NCBI GenBank assembly: GCA_002010365.1
Contig: MTNL01000086.1
Location: 1 to 13,398 of the forward strand
Reading direction: 5' to 3'
Origin: Candidatus Acetothermia bacterium JdFR-50
GTDB taxonomy: Bacteria > Bipolaricaulota > Bipolaricaulia > Bipolaricaulales > Bipolaricaulaceae
DNA length: 13,398 bases
The position numbers were made by a program, and so were the translations under genes. A model generated the notes under the pieces. The model ran no database searches, was not told the DNA's origin, and was given only the letters and a program-made list of their open reading frames with translations. Positions 1 through 7,014 of the stretch are shown here, in pieces; positions within the stretch are counted from its first letter, which is position 1, and each line of letters begins with the position of its first letter.

Positions 1-450
1 ATGCCATCTTCGTTTGCCGTTACTGCCCCTTTGCCGCTTCCCCCCATTTCCCCGGCGGTCTTGCGGTATGTGCCGGAGGTGGGCTACGTCCCCGCGGGTT
101 TCTTCCTCCCCGATTTCTTCGCCTGCGCCATCGCGGAGGGAAAAGAGAACGCTCGGGAATCCGGATCCGGTGCCATGGGCGAATGGGATGGGAATAACAA
201 GTGCGCCGTTTTGTCCCTCCTCCTTGCGGGAAGGATCGATGAGGTCCGTCTTGCCATGGGGGAGTTATATCCCTTCACGGATGCTGAGGAATTTTGGCAG
301 GAGATCGTTCAGGCCATTTCGCGGGACCCTGATTCCACACGTTGCTCGCGGAGAATTAGACGTCGGCTTAAAAGGGGATCCAAGCCTTGTCTCCCGGTTA
401 GGGCGGGTGTAAAAAAGAGTTGCAACTTCATAGATAGCGGATGGCGGTGA
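1..450 (+). CDS. Unrecognised ORF at window edge, possibly frameshifted
   Basis: The frame is open from base 1, so the gene may begin upstream of the window; the ATG at base 1 has no visible ribosome site. Codon choice looks like the neighbouring genes up to about base 325. Beyond that the frame turns into Arg/Cys/Lys-rich sequence with AGA/AGG codons, which looks non-coding. In the +1-shifted frame the same DNA reads through a smoother sequence (HVARGELDVGLKGDPSLVSR) to a TAA at 410-412. The pattern fits one extra base near the G/C runs at 319-327, so the real product may end at 412. I see no family motif, signal peptide or membrane segment, and I do not recognise the protein. It overlaps or abuts znuA, so it could share that transcript. 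Confidence 0.35.
   Translation: MPSSFAVTAPLPLPPISPAVLRYVPEVGYVPAGFFLPDFFACAIAEGKENARESGSGAMGEWDGNNKCAVLSLLLAGRIDEVRLAMGELYPFTDAEEFWQEIVQAISRDPDSTRCSRRIRRRLKRGSKPCLPVRAGVKKSCNFIDSGWR
418..427. promoter_or_regulatory. 10-bp perfect palindrome upstream of znuA
   Basis: AGTTGCAACT is a perfect palindrome lying 28 bp before the chosen znuA start. Bacterial zinc and manganese uptake operons are usually controlled by Fur/Zur, DtxR/MntR or ArsR-type dimers that bind short palindromes, so this is a candidate operator. It matches no consensus I know. A related palindrome, AGTTATAACT, lies at 6852-6861. A 10-bp palindrome can also arise by chance. Confidence 0.25.
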
Positions 451-455
451 TTTCC

Positions 456-1286
456 ATGCGTGCCCTGATTACCTTTCTCCTTCTGACCCTCGGGTTTGCC
501 TCTTGGGGAAGCGAGCTCCGGGTAGCAGTGAGTATCCCGCCCCTCCTGGACTTCGTGCGGGCCGTGGGAGGGGATCGCGTAGAGGCGGAGCTCCTCGTTC
601 TTCCCGGGGAAGACCCCCATACCTACGAGATCCGGCCCGCCCAGATGAGATTCCTCGCGGGGGCAAGGCTTTTGATCGCGGTAGGATTGGGTCTAGAATG
701 GTGGTTGGAGGACGTGGTCTCTGCCGTCGGGAACCCCGATTTGGAGATTGTCATCACCTCGGAGGGGATCGAGACCATCGGGGGTGATCCTCACATCTGG
801 CTCGATCCCTTGAACGCGGTGCTCCAGGTAGCGACCATCCGGGAGGCCCTGGTGCGGGTCGATCCCGCAGGGAGGCTTACCTACGAGGTCAATGCCGCCC
901 GCTACATCGTGGAACTCCTCCGCCTCCATGCCGAGATAAACGAACGCGTCTCCGGCTGGTCCCACAAGGAATTCGTGGCCCTGCACGGGGCATGGGCGTA
1001 TTTCGCGCGCCGCTACGGATTGGAGCAGATGGCGGTGATCGTCCCCAGCCCCGGGCGAGAGCCCTCTCCCCGGGAAGTAGCTAAGATAACCTCTCTGGTC
1101 CGAAAATATGGGATAGAGGCCATCTTCGTCGAGACGCAGTATCTCCCCGAGGTGGCTGAGCTCATCGCCGCCGAGACCGGGGCCTCCCTCGTGTTCCTGG
1201 ATCCCTTGGGCGGAGTCCCAGGCCGGGAGGATTACCTCGGCCTCATGCGTTACAACATGGAACGTATGGAGGAAGTCCTTCGATGA
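456..1286 (+). CDS. znuA: Metal ABC transporter substrate-binding protein, ZnuA type
   Basis: Periplasmic metal-binding lipoprotein-like receptor (cluster A-I) that delivers zinc to the ZnuBC channel. I chose ATG 456 (276 residues) over ATG 441 because GGCGGTGAT precedes it at good spacing and the hydrophobic signal peptide then starts at residue 3. No lipobox cysteine is seen, so it is probably a soluble or uncleaved periplasmic protein, which suggests a diderm envelope. Predicted ligands are His55 (GEDPHTYE), His113 (GDPHIWLDP), His177 (ALHGAWAYFARRYGL) and Asp249 (FLDPLGG). A histidine at the third position, where manganese receptors have glutamate, favours zinc. The His-rich loop of many ZnuA proteins is absent. 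Its stop overlaps the znuC start as ATGA. Zinc specificity is inferred; manganese or iron is not excluded. Confidence 0.9.
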   Translation: MRALITFLLLTLGFASWGSELRVAVSIPPLLDFVRAVGGDRVEAELLVLPGEDPHTYEIRPAQMRFLAGARLLIAVGLGLEWWLEDVVSAVGNPDLEIVITSEGIETIGGDPHIWLDPLNAVLQVATIREALVRVDPAGRLTYEVNAARYIVELLRLHAEINERVSGWSHKEFVALHGAWAYFARRYGLEQMAVIVPSPGREPSPREVAKITSLVRKYGIEAIFVETQYLPEVAELIAAETGASLVFLDPLGGVPGREDYLGLMRYNMERMEEVLR

Positions 1287-2077
1287 GTTCGGTGGTGGAA
1301 CTCCGGGGGGTATGGGTGGATTTTGGGGGACATCCTGTCCTCGAAGATATCACTTTCTCCGCGGCCGCAGGGGAATTCGTAAGCGTGGTGGGGCCAAACG
1401 GGGCAGGGAAGACCACGCTCCTCAAGGTAATCCTCGGCCTAATCCGACCGCGTCGGGGAGAGGTGCAGGTGTTCGGAGTGCCACCGTGGAAGCTGGGAAA
1501 GCAGCGGGCCCGCATTGGCTACGTCCCCCAGGTGGAGGAGGTCGATCCACGTTTTCCCCTGCGCGTACTGGACGTGGTGCTGATGGGCCGCTACGGGGCC
1601 CTGGGCCTCGGTCGCCGTCCTGGGGCCGCTGACCGCCACGCCGCCGTGGAAGCCCTGAAACTTGTGGGCATAGCACATTTGGCGGGAAAGCCCCTCGGTG
1701 AGCTCTCCGGCGGCCAGCGACAGCGGGTGTTTGTGGCCCGTGCCCTGGCGGTGAAGCCAGAGCTTTTGCTTTTGGATGAGCCTACTACGGGAATCGACCC
1801 CGCGGCCAGCGAGAGTTTCTATGAACTTTTGCGGCGGATCCAGAAAACCGGGGTCACCGTAATAATGGTCACCCATGATGTGGGCGTCATCTCCCGTTAT
1901 GTGGACAAAGTGGCTTGCCTCAACCGCAGGCTCGTCGTTCACGGTCGGCCCGAGGAGGTAATGGCCGACGCAGCATTAGCGGAGATGTACGGCTGTGCGG
2001 CACTTTTCTTCCACCATGGCCGTGCTCCCCATATGGTGGTCCGTCCACATTCCGAGCTCCGGGAAGGACGGAGATGA
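1283..2077 (+). CDS. znuC: Metal ABC transporter ATP-binding protein, ZnuC type
   Basis: Cytoplasmic ATPase that drives metal import through ZnuB. In its 264 residues I see Walker A GPNGAGKTT (37-45), a Q-loop glutamine near 83, the signature LSGGQRQR (141-148), Walker B LLLLDEP (162-167 region) and the switch histidine His198 in VTHD. This order is standard for ABC ATPases, and the length matches the ZnuC/MntB group. The C-terminus carries a histidine-rich tail (His244, His245, His250, His256), as seen in some metal-importer ATPases, possibly for metal sensing. Start ATG 1283 overlaps the znuA stop and is preceded by GGAGGA within znuA. The stop overlaps znuB as ATGA, so the three proteins are translationally coupled. 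Confidence 0.95.
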   Translation: MSSVVELRGVWVDFGGHPVLEDITFSAAAGEFVSVVGPNGAGKTTLLKVILGLIRPRRGEVQVFGVPPWKLGKQRARIGYVPQVEEVDPRFPLRVLDVVLMGRYGALGLGRRPGAADRHAAVEALKLVGIAHLAGKPLGELSGGQRQRVFVARALAVKPELLLLDEPTTGIDPAASESFYELLRRIQKTGVTVIMVTHDVGVISRYVDKVACLNRRLVVHGRPEEVMADAALAEMYGCAALFFHHGRAPHMVVRPHSELREGRR

Positions 2078-2874
2078 GCTTCCTGGGCTATGTCTTCATG
2101 CAGAGAGCCCTTATCGCGGGAGCCTTGATCGGAGCTGGGGCGGGAACGGTGGGGGTTTACGTAGTACTGCGGGGATTCTCGTTCATCGGGGCGGGGATCG
2201 CCCACGCTGCTTTCGGAGGGGTGGCCATTGCTTTCCTTGTGGGGATGGACCCCTTATTGGGAGCCTTGGTGTTTTCGTTGCTAGTCGCATGGGGGATCGC
2301 CTATACCTCCCGACGAGCGGCGATAAAGGAGGAAGTGGCCGTGGGAGTCCTTTTTGCCACCTCCATGGCCCTGGGGATTTTCCTTTTGAGCTTTATCCGT
2401 GGTCCGCGGGTGGATCTTTTGGGCTATCTTTTCGGGAACATCCTTGCGGTGAGTTCTCGGGACTTAGTGCTCAGTTTTGTCCTGGCAGGTGTGGTTTTCC
2501 TCGCGGTGTTGTTCTTGTATAAAGAGTTTCTCTTCATCGTCTTCGATCCCGGCATGGCAGAGGTGGCTGGGTTTCCGGTGGGGCTCTTGCAAGGAGCTCT
2601 CCTTTCTCTGGTGGCACTCACGGTGGTGCTTTCCCTGCGGGTTGTGGGAGCAGTTCTAGTTGCTGCCCTTCTTGTAATCCCGGCGGCCACGGCTTATCAG
2701 CTTGTTCGTGATTTTCACAAAATGGTTTTTCTCTCCGCCTGCATTGGCGTTCTTGAAGTGATCGGGGGGTTGATCATCTCTTTTTACCTGGACACCCCTT
2801 CGGGCCCCACCATCGTGCTCCTCAGCGCTTCCCTTTTCGGGCTCGTTTTGCTTTTCCGCAAGGGCACTCGGTGA
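2074..2874 (+). CDS. znuB: Metal ABC transporter permease, ZnuB type (ABC-3 family)
   Basis: Inner-membrane channel subunit of the metal importer, working as a dimer with ZnuC below and ZnuA outside. The 266-residue protein is a series of about eight hydrophobic segments. It includes the early GFSFIGAGIAHAAFGG stretch and the late motif LVAALLVIPAATAYQL, both characteristic of the ABC-3 family. The reading frame is open back to 1915, but that upstream part overlaps znuC and looks like a shadow. ATG 2074 gives the 4-base overlap with the znuC stop and the GGAAGGACGGAG ribosome site. No terminator is visible after it; the next gene has its own promoter-like sequence. Confidence 0.95.
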   Translation: MSFLGYVFMQRALIAGALIGAGAGTVGVYVVLRGFSFIGAGIAHAAFGGVAIAFLVGMDPLLGALVFSLLVAWGIAYTSRRAAIKEEVAVGVLFATSMALGIFLLSFIRGPRVDLLGYLFGNILAVSSRDLVLSFVLAGVVFLAVLFLYKEFLFIVFDPGMAEVAGFPVGLLQGALLSLVALTVVLSLRVVGAVLVAALLVIPAATAYQLVRDFHKMVFLSACIGVLEVIGGLIISFYLDTPSGPTIVLLSASLFGLVLLFRKGTR

Positions 2875-2903
2875 GCTTAAAGCCATCCGGAAAGGTTTCA
2901 GAA

Positions 2904-2933
2904 TTCGGTTTCGTATCGTTTCTCCTCTATAAT
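2904..2933 (+). promoter_or_regulatory. Predicted sigma-70-type promoter for the isomerase gene
   Basis: A perfect -10 hexamer TATAAT lies at 2928-2933. The best -35 at 18-bp spacing is TTCGGT (2904-2909), which is poor. Transcription would start near 2940, leaving a short leader with the strong ribosome site AAAGGAGGGAGGG before ATG 2955. The 80-bp gap after znuB and this -10 suggest the isomerase is at least partly uncoupled from the zinc operon. Confidence 0.45.
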
Positions 2934-2954
2934 CAGTGGCCAAAGGAGGGAGGG

Positions 2955-3731
2955 ATGACGAGGCTTTCGTTCTCATCGCTTGCCTTACACCTCGAGTCTC
3001 CCGAAGCGACGGTGCGATTGGCTCGGGGAAAGGGGTTTGAGGGCGTGGAGATCCTCTGCGAACCGCCGTGGCATCCACGCGCTTGGTCGCCTAGCCTGAT
3101 GCGGGCGGTGCGGGAAGGGAGCGCGAACCTTGTCCTGTCCCTCCATGCTCCCACGGGAGATGTAAATTTCCTTTCCCGTAATCCAGGGGCGCGGCGGTTC
3201 GCCGAAGGGGAGATCTCCCGCACCTTGGCCTTGGCGTCCAGGATCGGGGCGCGCTATGTTACGCTCCATCTGGGCTATCGTTCCACCGGTGCTCCCGGCG
3301 GGTTGCCCATAGAGGAGGCCAAGGAAGCCCTGAGGCGGCTCAAGCGCCGAGCCGACGATCTCGGGATCGTTTTGTGTCTGGAGAATGACCCACGGGAGCG
3401 ATTCCTTTTCCTTTGGGACCTAAACGAGTATTTCGCTTGGCTCGACGAGCTCGATCTGAAGGGCACGCTGGATCTAGGCCACGCTTGGACCGCTCATAAG
3501 GAGGGAGTGTTCGATCTTTTACCCAAACTTGCCCCCCGGATCGCGGTAGTGCATGTGAGCGACAATCGGGGTGAGCACGACGATCATTTGCCTTTGGGGC
3601 AGGGAGTCATCCCCCTGGAGGAAGTGTTGCGGGATCTCCTGGGGGTGGACATGTGGGTATTGGAGCTGTTTTCCCCGGAAGGGGCTGACGGTTCTCTGGA
3701 ACTTATGTGGAGAGTCCGGGAGGGGACCTGA
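2955..3731 (+). CDS. Sugar phosphate isomerase/epimerase-like TIM-barrel protein (AP endonuclease family 2)
   Basis: A 258-residue metal-dependent TIM-barrel protein of the xylose-isomerase-like superfamily, which covers sugar isomerases/epimerases and endonuclease IV. Probable metal-site residues fall in the usual order: His64 (SLHAP), His105 (TLHLGY), Glu143 (LENDP), Asp173 and His176 (TLDLGHAW), His200 and Asp203 (VVHVSDNRG), His211 (HDDHLPLGQG) and Glu237 (LELFSPEG). ATG 2955 was chosen because AAAGGAGGGAGGG lies directly upstream; the frame is open back to 2871 but that part lacks family similarity. The motif set HVSDN/HxPLGxG occurs in both isomerases and endonuclease IV, and the protein is somewhat short for endonuclease IV. 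Substrate cannot be assigned. It follows the zinc importer, and these enzymes often bind zinc or manganese, but a link is only inferred. Confidence 0.8.
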   Translation: MTRLSFSSLALHLESPEATVRLARGKGFEGVEILCEPPWHPRAWSPSLMRAVREGSANLVLSLHAPTGDVNFLSRNPGARRFAEGEISRTLALASRIGARYVTLHLGYRSTGAPGGLPIEEAKEALRRLKRRADDLGIVLCLENDPRERFLFLWDLNEYFAWLDELDLKGTLDLGHAWTAHKEGVFDLLPKLAPRIAVVHVSDNRGEHDDHLPLGQGVIPLEEVLRDLLGVDMWVLELFSPEGADGSLELMWRVREGT

Positions 3732-3732
3732 A

Positions 3733-3762
3733 TTGATCCTTGGATACGGACGTGGATATAAT
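3733..3762 (+). promoter_or_regulatory. Predicted sigma-70-type promoter for the RNA-kinase gene
   Basis: TTGATC (3733-3738), an 18-bp spacer and a perfect TATAAT (3757-3762) form the best promoter match I found. It begins just after the isomerase stop. Expected transcription start is about 3769, giving a leader of roughly 90 bases that contains the 3773-3842 inverted repeat. Confidence 0.6.
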
Positions 3763-3772
3763 TTAAGCGCTT

Positions 3773-3842
3773 CCCCTTCCGCCCCGGCTCTGTGTGCCCA
3801 CCCATCCCGCCGCACGCCTCACCTCCCCCGGGGCGGAAGGGG
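3773..3842 (+). repeat. Long perfect inverted repeat in the RNA-kinase leader
   Basis: CCCCTTCCGCCCCGG (3773-3787) is the exact reverse complement of CCGGGGCGGAAGGGG (3828-3842). This gives a 15-bp GC-rich stem with a 40-base pyrimidine-rich loop. The first arm begins a few bases after the predicted transcription start, and the second ends 20 bases before the kinase ATG. It could be a regulatory leader hairpin that controls translation, or a partial terminator or attenuator, since it is followed by a weak TTTCTCCT run. The sequence does not decide between these. Confidence 0.7.
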
Positions 3843-3862
3843 TTTCTCCTCCCCAAGCCATC

Positions 3863-4843
3863 ATGAAGATTGACCGACAGGGCACCGCGGAGGAGATTGC
3901 CGCCTTTGTGGCCGAACGGGTTCCCCCGGATGGGTGTGTGGTTCTCATAGGAGGTGTCGACGTAGGCAAGACCACCTTGGCCCGGGCCCTCCATCGGTTG
4001 TTGGGAGGGGAGGTTGTGGACGCGGACCTGGGCCAATCCACTATTGGTTCCCCTACGGCCATCACCTTGGGGACGTATGATGTAGGCATGCGGGATGGGT
4101 ACTTTGTAGGCGATACCACGCCCCGAGGACACCTCGTTCTTGCCCTGTGCGGCACGACGCGTATGGTACGGCGGGCGAGACGTCCCTTGGTGGTGGACAC
4201 TGACGGTTTCATCTCCGGAAACGCAGGGCGCTCCTACAAACTCGCCTTGATAGAAGCCATCGATCCCGATTTGGTGGTGCTCCTTCCCAAGGGAGAGGAG
4301 CTGGAGCTCCTTCGACTCTCCTGTGAGGTGACGACGGTCACCGTGAGGCTGCTCGGGGTGCGGCAGAAAAGTCGGCAGGAACGTATCAACGCCCGTGAGG
4401 GCCTCTTCCGAACCGAATTCTCTCGGTGCCGGGAGGTCGAGGTCCCGTGGGAGGGAATTCGGTGGAGGGGAACCCTCCTCGGCTTGGGCGAGCTTGTGGA
4501 CCCGGATGTGCTGTCCAAGATGCTGGGCTGTGACGTGCTCTTTGCGCGGCGCATGGGAAGAGGGGCCATTGCGGTGATAGATGGCCGTCCCCTTTCCGCG
4601 GGAGCGGTGAAAGCCTTTTGGGAATTGGAGGAGCTTTTTTTGATACCGAAAAGCTATCTGGAGGATCGGCTCATTGGTTGCTATCGCGAGGGCAGGTTCG
4701 CCGGCATCGGTAGGATCACCAAAGCGTTGCGGGAAAAGCTGGTCATCTCGGTACCCGAAGGGGAAGTGCCGGAGGCGATCCAGCCGGGTTGTCTCCGTAT
4801 CACCGCTTCAGGAAGGGAGCTCGGTCGATCCCTCCTCCCCTAA
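3863..4843 (+). CDS. Clp1/Grc3-type polynucleotide 5'-hydroxyl kinase
   Basis: P-loop kinase of the Clp1/Grc3 family, expected to use ATP to phosphorylate 5'-OH ends of RNA (possibly DNA). In its 326 residues I see Walker A GGVDVGKTT (30-38), DADLGQSTIGSP (53-64, the family's DxDxGQ substrate/metal motif), FVGDTTPRGH (81-90, matching the family's VGxxxPxGH) and VDTDGFISG (111-119). The C-terminal domain around GRFAGIGRI and CLRITASGRELG resembles that of archaeal members. The Clp1 N- and C-terminal interaction domains of eukaryotes are absent. ATG 3863 was chosen because the family fold starts just after it, though its ribosome site is weak; the frame runs back to 3794 through the leader hairpin. 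A hairpin leader and its own promoter suggest separate control. Its last 44 bases overlap the convergent MFS gene. Family assignment is firm; the physiological substrate is unknown. Confidence 0.85.
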   Translation: MKIDRQGTAEEIAAFVAERVPPDGCVVLIGGVDVGKTTLARALHRLLGGEVVDADLGQSTIGSPTAITLGTYDVGMRDGYFVGDTTPRGHLVLALCGTTRMVRRARRPLVVDTDGFISGNAGRSYKLALIEAIDPDLVVLLPKGEELELLRLSCEVTTVTVRLLGVRQKSRQERINAREGLFRTEFSRCREVEVPWEGIRWRGTLLGLGELVDPDVLSKMLGCDVLFARRMGRGAIAVIDGRPLSAGAVKAFWELEELFLIPKSYLEDRLIGCYREGRFAGIGRITKALREKLVISVPEGEVPEAIQPGCLRITASGRELGRSLLP

Positions 4844-6032
4844 GCTCCCAGCACAGGAAGCCCAAGGATGCCACAAACGCCAGCGAGGCGATGATGCCCC
4901 AAAGGGGTCGGGGGTCGTGGGGAAAGAGATCCAGAAGCACCCCTCCTATCAGCGGTCCGGCGGACCAGCCGAAAGACTCCGCCAAACCCCAGAGGCCCAT
5001 GTAGCGGCCCCGTTCCGCGGGGGAGGCGAGCTTGGCCACTACCGCCAGGGATGCGGGTACGAAAACGATCTCCCCCAATGTGGCGATCCCCACGGCCGCC
5101 ATCAACGCCCAAAAGGCATAGAGCCATCCCATGGAGAAGTAGCCCAACCCGTAAAGAAACGCTCCCAAGGCCAGTACCGCGTTTCGGCGGCGGCGCTCCA
5201 AGATCCGGGTCAGGGGATATTGGAGTGCCACCACCAAAAGGCCGTTCAGGGTTAACATCGTCCCGAAATGGGCGGTGGAAAGTCCCAAGCGGTCCACCAC
5301 GAAAACCGAGAGGGTGGAGATGAGCTGGCCCGCCACAAGCAACACAAGCAAGGAGAGGAAAATGAACTTGCGGAATTGCGGGTCGCCCAGAGACGAAAAA
5401 ACCTGGGCGGGTCCCGCCCTGTCCTCACGTTTGCTCCCCAGGGATTCGCGCAAGAAGAAAAGGGCCACAATGGTGCAGAGGCCCGAAACCGCGGCGGTGA
5501 GCAGGAACAGGGCTTGATAGGGCAAGAAGATTTTGAGGAAGCCACCTACCGACGGGCCCAGGGCCCAGCCTAGGTTCGCCCCCACCCGCAGGATCCCGTA
5601 AGCTCGCATCCGTTCCTCTTCCGAGGAGAGATCAGCTACCATGGCCGTTGCCGCCGGCATGGCGAAGGCCCCCGAGAACCGTACCCCAAGGTACAACAAC
5701 GCGATCAGCATCACCCATAGGTTGTAATGAACCCCAGCCGAGAGCCCCAGGAAAAGGAGGATCCGCAGGGAAAGGGCTCCGAGGAGCACCGGGCGCCTGC
5801 CCACCCGATCCGAGAGCTCTCCCCCGGCTACCCGGGCCAACGCTCCCACCACTGCCGAGCTCAGCATGATCGCTCCCACGGCACCCATGGGAACCCCACG
5901 GTCCTGGTAGAGGTAAAGGGAAAGGAAGGGCAGCGAGAGGGAAAAGCCCGCTCCGGTAAGAAGTTGAATCGTGATCAGAGGCCACAGCCGCGCCAAGAGC
6001 TTTAGCCCAGTGGAGGTTTTCGTGGGGAGCAT
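4800..6032 (-). CDS. MFS transporter
   Basis: Major facilitator superfamily permease of 410 residues with about twelve hydrophobic segments. The loop between segments 2 and 3 carries motif A (GELSDRVGRRPVLLG, starting about residue 71). A matching Arg-rich loop (ILERRRRN) marks the second half, and GRYMGLWGLAESFGWSAGPLIGG resembles late-helix drug/proton antiporter motifs. Drug or metabolite efflux is likely, but the substrate cannot be named. The frame is open to 6500, but that part is a shadow of the upstream DUF554 gene. ATG 6032 lies 8 bases after that gene's stop and starts just before the first membrane segment. The ribosome site is weak (GAAGAC), so translation may be coupled. The 3' end overlaps the convergent RNA-kinase gene by 44 bases. 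Confidence 0.9.
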   Translation of the reverse strand: MLPTKTSTGLKLLARLWPLITIQLLTGAGFSLSLPFLSLYLYQDRGVPMGAVGAIMLSSAVVGALARVAGGELSDRVGRRPVLLGALSLRILLFLGLSAGVHYNLWVMLIALLYLGVRFSGAFAMPAATAMVADLSSEEERMRAYGILRVGANLGWALGPSVGGFLKIFLPYQALFLLTAAVSGLCTIVALFFLRESLGSKREDRAGPAQVFSSLGDPQFRKFIFLSLLVLLVAGQLISTLSVFVVDRLGLSTAHFGTMLTLNGLLVVALQYPLTRILERRRRNAVLALGAFLYGLGYFSMGWLYAFWALMAAVGIATLGEIVFVPASLAVVAKLASPAERGRYMGLWGLAESFGWSAGPLIGGVLLDLFPHDPRPLWGIIASLAFVASLGFLCWELRGGGIDRAPFLKR

Positions 6033-6040
6033 GTCTTCGA

Positions 6041-6739
6041 TCAGATTTGGATGAATCCCAAAAGCCAGCTGAGAAGGGGAGCAAGGGCCAATGCGGGGAG
6101 GAGTTCCACGGCTGATACCCTCTTCCAGCCCAATATCTCGAACCCCAGGGCCATGATCAGTGCTCCCCCTGCGGAGGAGAACGCCAGCAGCTCCGACGAG
6201 GTTGCGGAGAGGGTACCGAGGTTCGTGACCAGGATCCGGCCCATCAGGGTGATTCCCCCTTGGTAGACGAGGAGCACGCCCAACGAGAGGAGGACCCCCG
6301 GGCCCAAAGCGGCCGCTAGGGCCACGGAGGAGATCCCGTCCAGGATTGCCTTTGCCCCCAGGATAGACCAATCGCCGAACATGCCATCCCGCAAGGCCCC
6401 GAGGAGCGTCATCGGCCCGACGCAGAAGAGGAGGCTCGCGGTGAGGAACCCCTCCGCCAGCGGATACCCCCGGAACCACCGTTCCACCCGTCTGCTCCAC
6501 CGCTCCAGGCGCTCCTCTAACTTAAGAGCGGATCCTATCACTCCCCCGAGGATCACGGCCAGAAGCAGGGACAGTACATCTTTTGTCTCCAGGGACATCC
6601 TGATTCCGAGGATCAGGGTGACGAGGCCGACGCTGCCGGTAGCCGCCTTTCGGACACGTTCCGGTAACCGCTCGCCCACAAGTAGGCCAAGGGTTCCGCC
6701 TGCGAGCACCGTGCCCATGTTGATCCATGTCCCGATCAC
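6041..6739 (-). CDS. DUF554 family membrane protein
   Basis: Integral membrane protein of 232 residues in the DUF554 (YqgA/YdfK) family, whose function is not established. Recognisable signatures are the N-terminal VIGTWINMGTVLAGG, the central FCVGPMTLLGALRDG, and ILDGISSVALAAALGPGVLLS followed by VYQGGITL. About six or seven hydrophobic segments are visible. I chose GTG 6739 because the family begins at the equivalent of MIGTxIN; upstream ATGs at 6772 and 6802 would add residues that do not look like a protein. It lies 8 bases upstream of the MFS gene on the same strand, so the two are probably one operon. Confidence 0.85.
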   Translation of the reverse strand: MIGTWINMGTVLAGGTLGLLVGERLPERVRKAATGSVGLVTLILGIRMSLETKDVLSLLLAVILGGVIGSALKLEERLERWSRRVERWFRGYPLAEGFLTASLLFCVGPMTLLGALRDGMFGDWSILGAKAILDGISSVALAAALGPGVLLSLGVLLVYQGGITLMGRILVTNLGTLSATSSELLAFSSAGGALIMALGFEILGWKRVSAVELLPALALAPLLSWLLGFIQI

Positions 6740-6851
6740 GGGTCCAATTTTAACCCGATCCTCTGAATACGGCATGGGAAATGTATTTTCTCGAAGGCCC
6801 ATCGCTCGTAGAATGGTGCAGGAGTATCACCGTGATCGAAAAAGCACCGCG

Positions 6852-6881
6852 AGTTATAACTTGCAGAGTTTTGACGCAACT
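6852..6881. promoter_or_regulatory. Cluster of AGTT/AACT half-sites between divergent operons
   Basis: The perfect palindrome AGTTATAACT (6852-6861) is followed by AGTT (6867-6870) and AACT (6878-6881), a second inverted pair. The site lies between the divergent DUF554-MFS and ribE-ribBA operons, where a shared operator would be expected. On the minus strand TTGCGT (6879-6874) and TATAAC (6858-6853) are spaced 15 bp, a poor promoter for DUF554. The same half-sites occur in AGTTGCAACT upstream of znuA. Confidence 0.25.
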
Positions 6882-6961
6882 TATAGCATGCTTCGGACAT
6901 CAAACTGTGAAACGATTCTGTAGGTCCTCGTGCCGCACCTCTTTGAGCCCGTAGGTAGTCA

Positions 6962-6991
6962 TGATGTACCCCGCGGCCCATGGGGACATCA
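6962..6991 (+). promoter_or_regulatory. Hairpin upstream of ribE
   Basis: Bases 6962-6972 pair with 6982-6991 to give a 10-bp stem with one bulged A (6968) and a 9-base loop GCGGCCCAT. It ends 23 bases before the ribE ATG and just ahead of a -10-like TATACT (6997-7002). It is not an FMN riboswitch, because none of the conserved RFN sequence blocks are present. No convincing -35 was found, so the ribE promoter is unresolved. The rest of 6740-7014 shows nothing I can name. Confidence 0.35.
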
Positions 6992-7014
6992 GATGATATA
7001 CTCCGGACCAGGAA

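Noticed and set aside
6033..6500. N-terminal extension of the MFS reading frame
   Set aside because: It lies entirely within the DUF554 gene in another frame, reads as Gly/Pro/Arg-rich sequence, and the transporter's natural N-terminus begins at ATG 6032.
6736..6981. 81-codon minus-strand ORF upstream of DUF554
   Set aside because: It overlaps the DUF554 start in another frame, has no ribosome site and no family resemblance.
6803..7014. FMN riboswitch upstream of ribE
   Set aside because: I looked for the conserved RFN blocks (such as AGGGCAGGGTGAAATTCCC-like sequence) and found none; only a small hairpin is present.
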